Source of the DNA: an uncultured Burkholderiales bacterium
GTDB taxonomy: Bacteria; Pseudomonadota; Gammaproteobacteria; Burkholderiales; Burkholderiaceae_F
Length of the DNA stretch: 8,459 nt
Assembly (NCBI GenBank): GCA_903871435.1
Contig: CAIQGU010000456.1
Coordinates: 1-8,459 of the forward strand
Direction: 5' to 3'
The notes beneath the pieces are model-generated. The model did no database searches and was not told the DNA's origin. It saw nothing but the letters and a program-made list of their open reading frames with translations. The first letter of the stretch is position 1. Every line of letters begins with the position of its first letter. Below are positions 5,853 through 8,459 of this stretch, in pieces. The position numbers and the translations under genes were made by a program.

Positions 5853-5930
5853 GGAATTGGCATGGAATTGCGTGGGAATTCGCTTGGAATTGGCTGGGAA
5901 TTGGCTGGGGAATCGGCCGGGAACAGGCCG
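5853..5930. repeat. Seven-unit 11-bp tandem repeat with phased AATT
   Basis: The units start at 5853, 5864, 5875, 5886, 5897, 5909 and 5920, with one extra G at 5908. The first five begin GGAATT, and units 4 and 5 are identical (GGAATTGGCTG). Units 6 and 7 are degenerate (GGAATCGGCCG, GGAACAGGCCG). AATT recurs every 11 bases. The array starts 7 bases beyond the hydrolase stop (5937) and lies about 160-235 bases upstream of the antitoxin-like ATG (5695). Eleven is not a multiple of three, and no plausible gene crosses it, so it is not coding. The rest of the 5696-5936 gap shows only the ribosome binding site near 5704-5711 and a GCAACA/TGTTGC inverted repeat (5756-5761, 5771-5776). Confidence 0.85.
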
Positions 5931-5936
5931 GGGTTG

Positions 5937-6923
5937 TCAGACATGCTCTTGCAGGAAACCGAACACGCGGTCAGCGAAATACCAGGGACGGCTGCCCGGC
6001 GCGAAGAAACCCACATGACCGCCATGGTCGGGCGCCTCCAGGCTGACATGGCGCGAAACGTCCGCCATGCCCGGCAGGCTGGCGTGCGGCACAAAGGGGT
6101 CGTTGCGGGCATTGAGCGCCAACATCGGCAGAGCGATACCCGCCAGCCAGGGCTTGGCCGACGCGCGCTTCCAGTAGTCCAGCACACCGGCAAAGCCGTG
6201 CACGGGCGCCGTGAAGGCGTCATCGAATTGGCCGATCGTGCGGCTGGCTTTGATGCGCCGGGCATCCGCCAGTCCCGGAAAGGCGGCCACCTTGGCGAGC
6301 GCCTTGGGCACCAGCGAGCGCAGGAACATGGCCGTGTACAGGCGATTGAAGCCCACTGCCAGCGCATGTCCGCCAGCGGCGAGGTCAAAGGGCGAGCTCA
6401 CGGCCACTGCGGCGACAAGGCGCGCGGTGGCCGCCGGACCCTGTTCGCCGGCCCATTTGGCCAGGACGTTGCCGCCCAGCGAGATGCCGACCGCGAACCG
6501 CGGCGCCTGCGGCCAGCGCGCGGCAATCCGCGCCAGGATCCAGTCGATCTCCGCGGTATCACCGGAGTGATAGGCGCGCGGCAGGCGATTGGGCTGGCCG
6601 CTGCAGCCGCGAAAATGCACGACGAGGCCGCGCCACCCGCGCAGCGCGCAGCCGTCCATCAGGATGCGTGCGTAATGCGATCCGGAATCGCCCTCGAGCC
6701 CGTGGAACATGACCAGCAGGGGTTCCGTCACGGTGCCGGGCGCAGGTTGGAGAAAATCGACATCGATGAAATCGCCGTCGGGTGTGTCCCAGCGCTCGCG
6801 CGCATAGGCCACGGTGGGCACGGGTATCAACCGTGCCGGGACGATCGTCTGCAGGTGAGATCCCGGCAACCACCAGGGCGAGCGGTAAGCGCGGGCCGCG
6901 CCGGCCGGTGCCGGCTTGCTCAA
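5937..6923 (-). CDS. Alpha/beta hydrolase, YheT family
   Basis: This encodes 328 residues and closely follows E. coli YheT, a predicted alpha/beta-hydrolase of the AB-hydrolase-4 type with esterase-like activity and no firm physiological substrate. Markers in order are GSHLQT (21-26), TPDGDFIDVDF (47-57), FHGLEG (73-78), HFRGCSGQPNR (103-113) and YHSGDTAE (118-125). The nucleophile elbow GISLGG contains Ser148, NDPF contains Asp275, and HGGHVGF contains His303, so the catalytic triad is complete. No signal peptide or membrane helix is seen, so it is probably cytosolic. The TTG at 6923 is the only sensible start near the conserved region; its bases overlap the TGA of the SnoaL-like gene, indicating translational coupling. 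Upstream in-frame codons lack ATG or GTG and lie inside the neighbour. It is the last gene of the ilvE cluster. Confidence 0.93.
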   Translation of the reverse strand: MSKPAPAGAARAYRSPWWLPGSHLQTIVPARLIPVPTVAYARERWDTPDGDFIDVDFLQPAPGTVTEPLLVMFHGLEGDSGSHYARILMDGCALRGWRGLVVHFRGCSGQPNRLPRAYHSGDTAEIDWILARIAARWPQAPRFAVGISLGGNVLAKWAGEQGPAATARLVAAVAVSSPFDLAAGGHALAVGFNRLYTAMFLRSLVPKALAKVAAFPGLADARRIKASRTIGQFDDAFTAPVHGFAGVLDYWKRASAKPWLAGIALPMLALNARNDPFVPHASLPGMADVSRHVSLEAPDHGGHVGFFAPGSRPWYFADRVFGFLQEHV

Positions 6924-7363
6924 TGCACCGTACCGGGCGGGCTCTCGGCTTCCATGGCCTGGCCTTCCGGCGCCGCAGAGCCCGTGTGCAGCACCATCTT
7001 CCAGCCGGCCGGCGTCTTGATGAAAGCGTTGCTGGCCAGGATATGTACCAGTTGGCGCACCGAGCCCTGCAGCACAACAAGTTCCTCGATCAGGCTCGTA
7101 ACCGCGAGCGTGGGCGACTCGAAACTGCGGCGCCCGAGGGTGCGCACCGGCAAGGCACCCGAACCCAATATGGCGGCCCACGAGGCACGCACGTTGTTGT
7201 AGCCCAGGATGCGGCTGGCGCCCGGATGCGTGCAACTGACGTCGTCATCCTGCAGCCACAGGTCGGCCATGGCATCGATGTCGGCGTTTTCCAGCGCCTC
7301 GTAGAACGCCTGCTCGCACTCCTCGGGGGATGCGAACAGCAGGGGTTTGGTCAGCCGGGACAT
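6920..7363 (-). CDS. SnoaL/NTF2-like fold protein (DUF4440-type)
   Basis: This encodes 147 residues. The pattern FYEALENADIDAMADLWLQDDDVSCTHPG (20-48), then GYNNVRASWAAIL (54-66) and a late strand with GWKMVLHTGSA (120-130), is typical of SnoaL-like or nuclear-transport-factor-2-like proteins. These form a cone-shaped alpha+beta barrel used as an enzyme or a ligand-binding scaffold. The family is broad and the activity cannot be assigned. The last 15 or so residues are low-complexity and are probably a flexible tail. The ATG at 7363 lies 15 bases after the zinc-finger gene's stop, with no evident Shine-Dalgarno sequence, so translation may be coupled. Its TGA overlaps the TTG of the YheT-like gene. 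Confidence 0.87.
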   Translation of the reverse strand: MSRLTKPLLFASPEECEQAFYEALENADIDAMADLWLQDDDVSCTHPGASRILGYNNVRASWAAILGSGALPVRTLGRRSFESPTLAVTSLIEELVVLQGSVRQLVHILASNAFIKTPAGWKMVLHTGSAAPEGQAMEAESPPGTVH

Positions 7364-7378
7364 GCGTGCGCGGCGTGC

Positions 7379-7582
7379 TCAGTGCCCGGTGGATTCCGCG
7401 CCACCCGTTGCGGGGGCCACACGGTAGCGCGTGCCGCAATACGGGCACATGGCAGTACCGCCAGAAGGAATCTCCAGGAAGACGCGCGGATGGTGGTTCC
7501 AGACCGGCATGGTGGGATTGGGACAGTAGGCCGGCAGTTCGTCGGCGCGCAGCGTTACAAGCGGAAGTTCGGGACGGTTCAT
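7379..7582 (-). CDS. Small CHCC zinc-finger protein
   Basis: This encodes 67 residues. Cys20, His31 (in HHPRVFLEI), Cys46 and Cys49 (in MCPYCGTRY) form the Cys-His-Cys-Cys set of the zf-CHCC family, which is also found in the NDUFS6 subunit of mitochondrial complex I. The length fits the free-standing bacterial members. From memory, betaproteobacteria often carry such a gene directly after ilvE, as here. It probably binds one zinc ion; its job in bacteria is not established. The ATG at 7582 is 7 bases after the ilvE stop, which argues for co-transcription. No strong ribosome binding site is visible. Confidence 0.9.
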   Translation of the reverse strand: MNRPELPLVTLRADELPAYCPNPTMPVWNHHPRVFLEIPSGGTAMCPYCGTRYRVAPATGGAESTGH

Positions 7583-7589
7583 GGCGGAC

Positions 7590-8459
7590 TCAGACCTTGG
7601 TCAGCCAGCGCCGGTATTTTTCGGCGCGGCCATTGACGGCATCGAAGAAGGTGCTCTGGATGCGCTCCGTGATCGGGCCGCGATGACCCTGGCCGATGCG
7701 CCGGCCGTCGAGTTCGCGGATGGGGGTGATCTCGGCCGCCGTGCCGGTGAAGAAGGCTTCATCGGCCAGATAAACGTCGTCACGTGTCATGGGTTGCGAA
7801 AGAACCTCGATTCCCAGGTCGGCGGCGATTTCAATGACGGTGGCACGTGTGATGCCGGTGAGGCCCGACACGAGCAAAGGCTCGACCAGGCGGCCATTAC
7901 GCACGATGAACAGGTTCTCGCCCGCACCCTCGGCAACGAAACCCGCGGTATCGAGGAGCAGGGCTTCGTCGTAGCCGTCGCGCGTGGCTTCCATGTTGGC
8001 CAGGATGGAATTGACGTAATGGCCGGCGGTCTTGGACCGGACCATGGAGACATTGATGTGATGCCGGGCAAACGACGAGGTCTTGACGCGTATGCCTTTT
8101 TGCAGACCGTCCTCGCCCAGGTAGGCACCCCAGGGCCAGGCGGCAATGGCAAGGTGCACCGCGGCGCCCTTGGGACTGACGCCCATTTTTTCCGAGCCGT
8201 AGAAAGCAATGGGGCGCAAATAGCACGAATCGAGCTTGTTGGCGCGCACGACTTCGGCGTGGGCCGCGGCAACCTCCTCGCGCGACCAGGGAATTTCCAT
8301 CATGAAGATGCGCGCGGAATTGAACAGCCGGTCGGTATGCTCGCGCAGCCGGAAAATGGCGGTGCCATCGACGGTGTTATAGGCGCGCAGACCTTCGAAT
8401 ACCGACAGACCATAGTGCAGCGAATGCGTGAGCACGTGCGTATTGGCTTCGCGCCACGG
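7590..8459 (-). CDS. ilvE: Branched-chain amino acid aminotransferase (5' end missing)
   Basis: This PLP-dependent class IV aminotransferase makes the last step of leucine, isoleucine and valine synthesis with glutamate as amino donor. The frame runs to the window edge at 8459, giving 289 residues. Comparison with E. coli IlvE (about 309) suggests that only about 20 N-terminal residues are missing. Conserved parts, numbered from the first visible residue, are THSLHYGLSVFEG (11-23), YLRPIAFYG (80-88), WPWGAYLGEDGL (108-119), RSKTAGHY with the PLP lysine Lys143, VAEGAGENLF (175-184), GLTGITR (199-205) and ADEAFFTGTAAEITPI (232-247). The GTG at 8435 is not the start, because homology continues upstream in frame (PWREANTH). 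It heads a four-gene minus-strand cluster and should be a cytosolic oligomer. Confidence 0.97.
   Translation of the reverse strand, partial: PWREANTHVLTHSLHYGLSVFEGLRAYNTVDGTAIFRLREHTDRLFNSARIFMMEIPWSREEVAAAHAEVVRANKLDSCYLRPIAFYGSEKMGVSPKGAAVHLAIAAWPWGAYLGEDGLQKGIRVKTSSFARHHINVSMVRSKTAGHYVNSILANMEATRDGYDEALLLDTAGFVAEGAGENLFIVRNGRLVEPLLVSGLTGITRATVIEIAADLGIEVLSQPMTRDDVYLADEAFFTGTAAEITPIRELDGRRIGQGHRGPITERIQSTFFDAVNGRAEKYRRWLTKV

Noticed and set aside
5853..5930. CRISPR array
   Set aside because: The units are 11 bases in direct tandem without spacers, and no cas gene is present.
5853..5930. Replication iterons or origin
   Set aside because: No replication initiator gene, DnaA boxes or partition genes are visible, and the context is ordinary chromosome.
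5409..7202. 597-residue open frame on the plus strand, the longest in the window
   Set aside because: It crosses antisense to the antitoxin-like gene, the 11-bp array, the YheT-like gene and part of the SnoaL-like gene. It has no recognisable domain.

Overview
This window is high-GC bacterial DNA with a compact gene layout. The predicted proteins (PurB, MoaC, a YibF-like GST, a BepA-like M48 protease, a YheT-like hydrolase, a CHCC zinc-finger protein and IlvE) look betaproteobacterial, most likely Burkholderiales or Nitrosomonadales. That placement rests on protein resemblance and gene order recalled from memory, not on a search. Almost everything is chromosomal housekeeping. I see no transposase, integrase, tRNA, rRNA or CRISPR array.

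Layout, left to right. (1) The last 27 codons of an unknown membrane protein (+) converge on a periplasmic cytochrome c' gene (-), with a 15-bp perfect hairpin between them. (2) purB (-) lies just upstream of the cytochrome gene. The gap between them holds an 11-bp-period array of TGATGTGA-like repeats. (3) purB and a YibF-type glutathione S-transferase gene (+) diverge from a 145-bp region containing a nearly perfect 22-bp palindrome and a TATACT box close to the gst ATG. (4) gst converges on moaC (-), with a GC-rich dispersed repeat and a 10-bp hairpin between them. (5) moaC diverges from a bepA/yfgC-like M48 metalloprotease gene (+). Its reading frame breaks near 4941-4946, and the expected C-terminal tail continues in another frame to 5083. 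(6) A second copy of the dispersed repeat follows, then a minus-strand gene for a protein ending in an MbcA/ParS/Xre-like antitoxin domain. (7) A 241-bp gap carries seven tandem copies of an 11-bp GGAATTGGCTG-like unit. (8) A tight minus-strand cluster fills the right end in the order ilvE, CHCC zinc-finger gene, SnoaL/NTF2-like gene, yheT-like hydrolase gene, with gaps of 7 and 15 nt and a final TTG/TGA overlap. ilvE runs off the right edge.

The genes do not form one pathway. They cover purine synthesis (purB), molybdenum cofactor synthesis (moaC), branched-chain amino acid transamination (ilvE), outer-membrane protein quality control (bepA), detoxification or redox roles (gst, cytochrome c') and an esterase-like hydrolase (yheT). 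The most unusual content is non-coding: two separate arrays with the same 11-bp period, close to one helical turn, and the palindrome in the purB-gst divergent region. The most unusual genic points are the bepA frameshift and the apparently orphan antitoxin-like gene. I did not find a clearly new multi-gene system.
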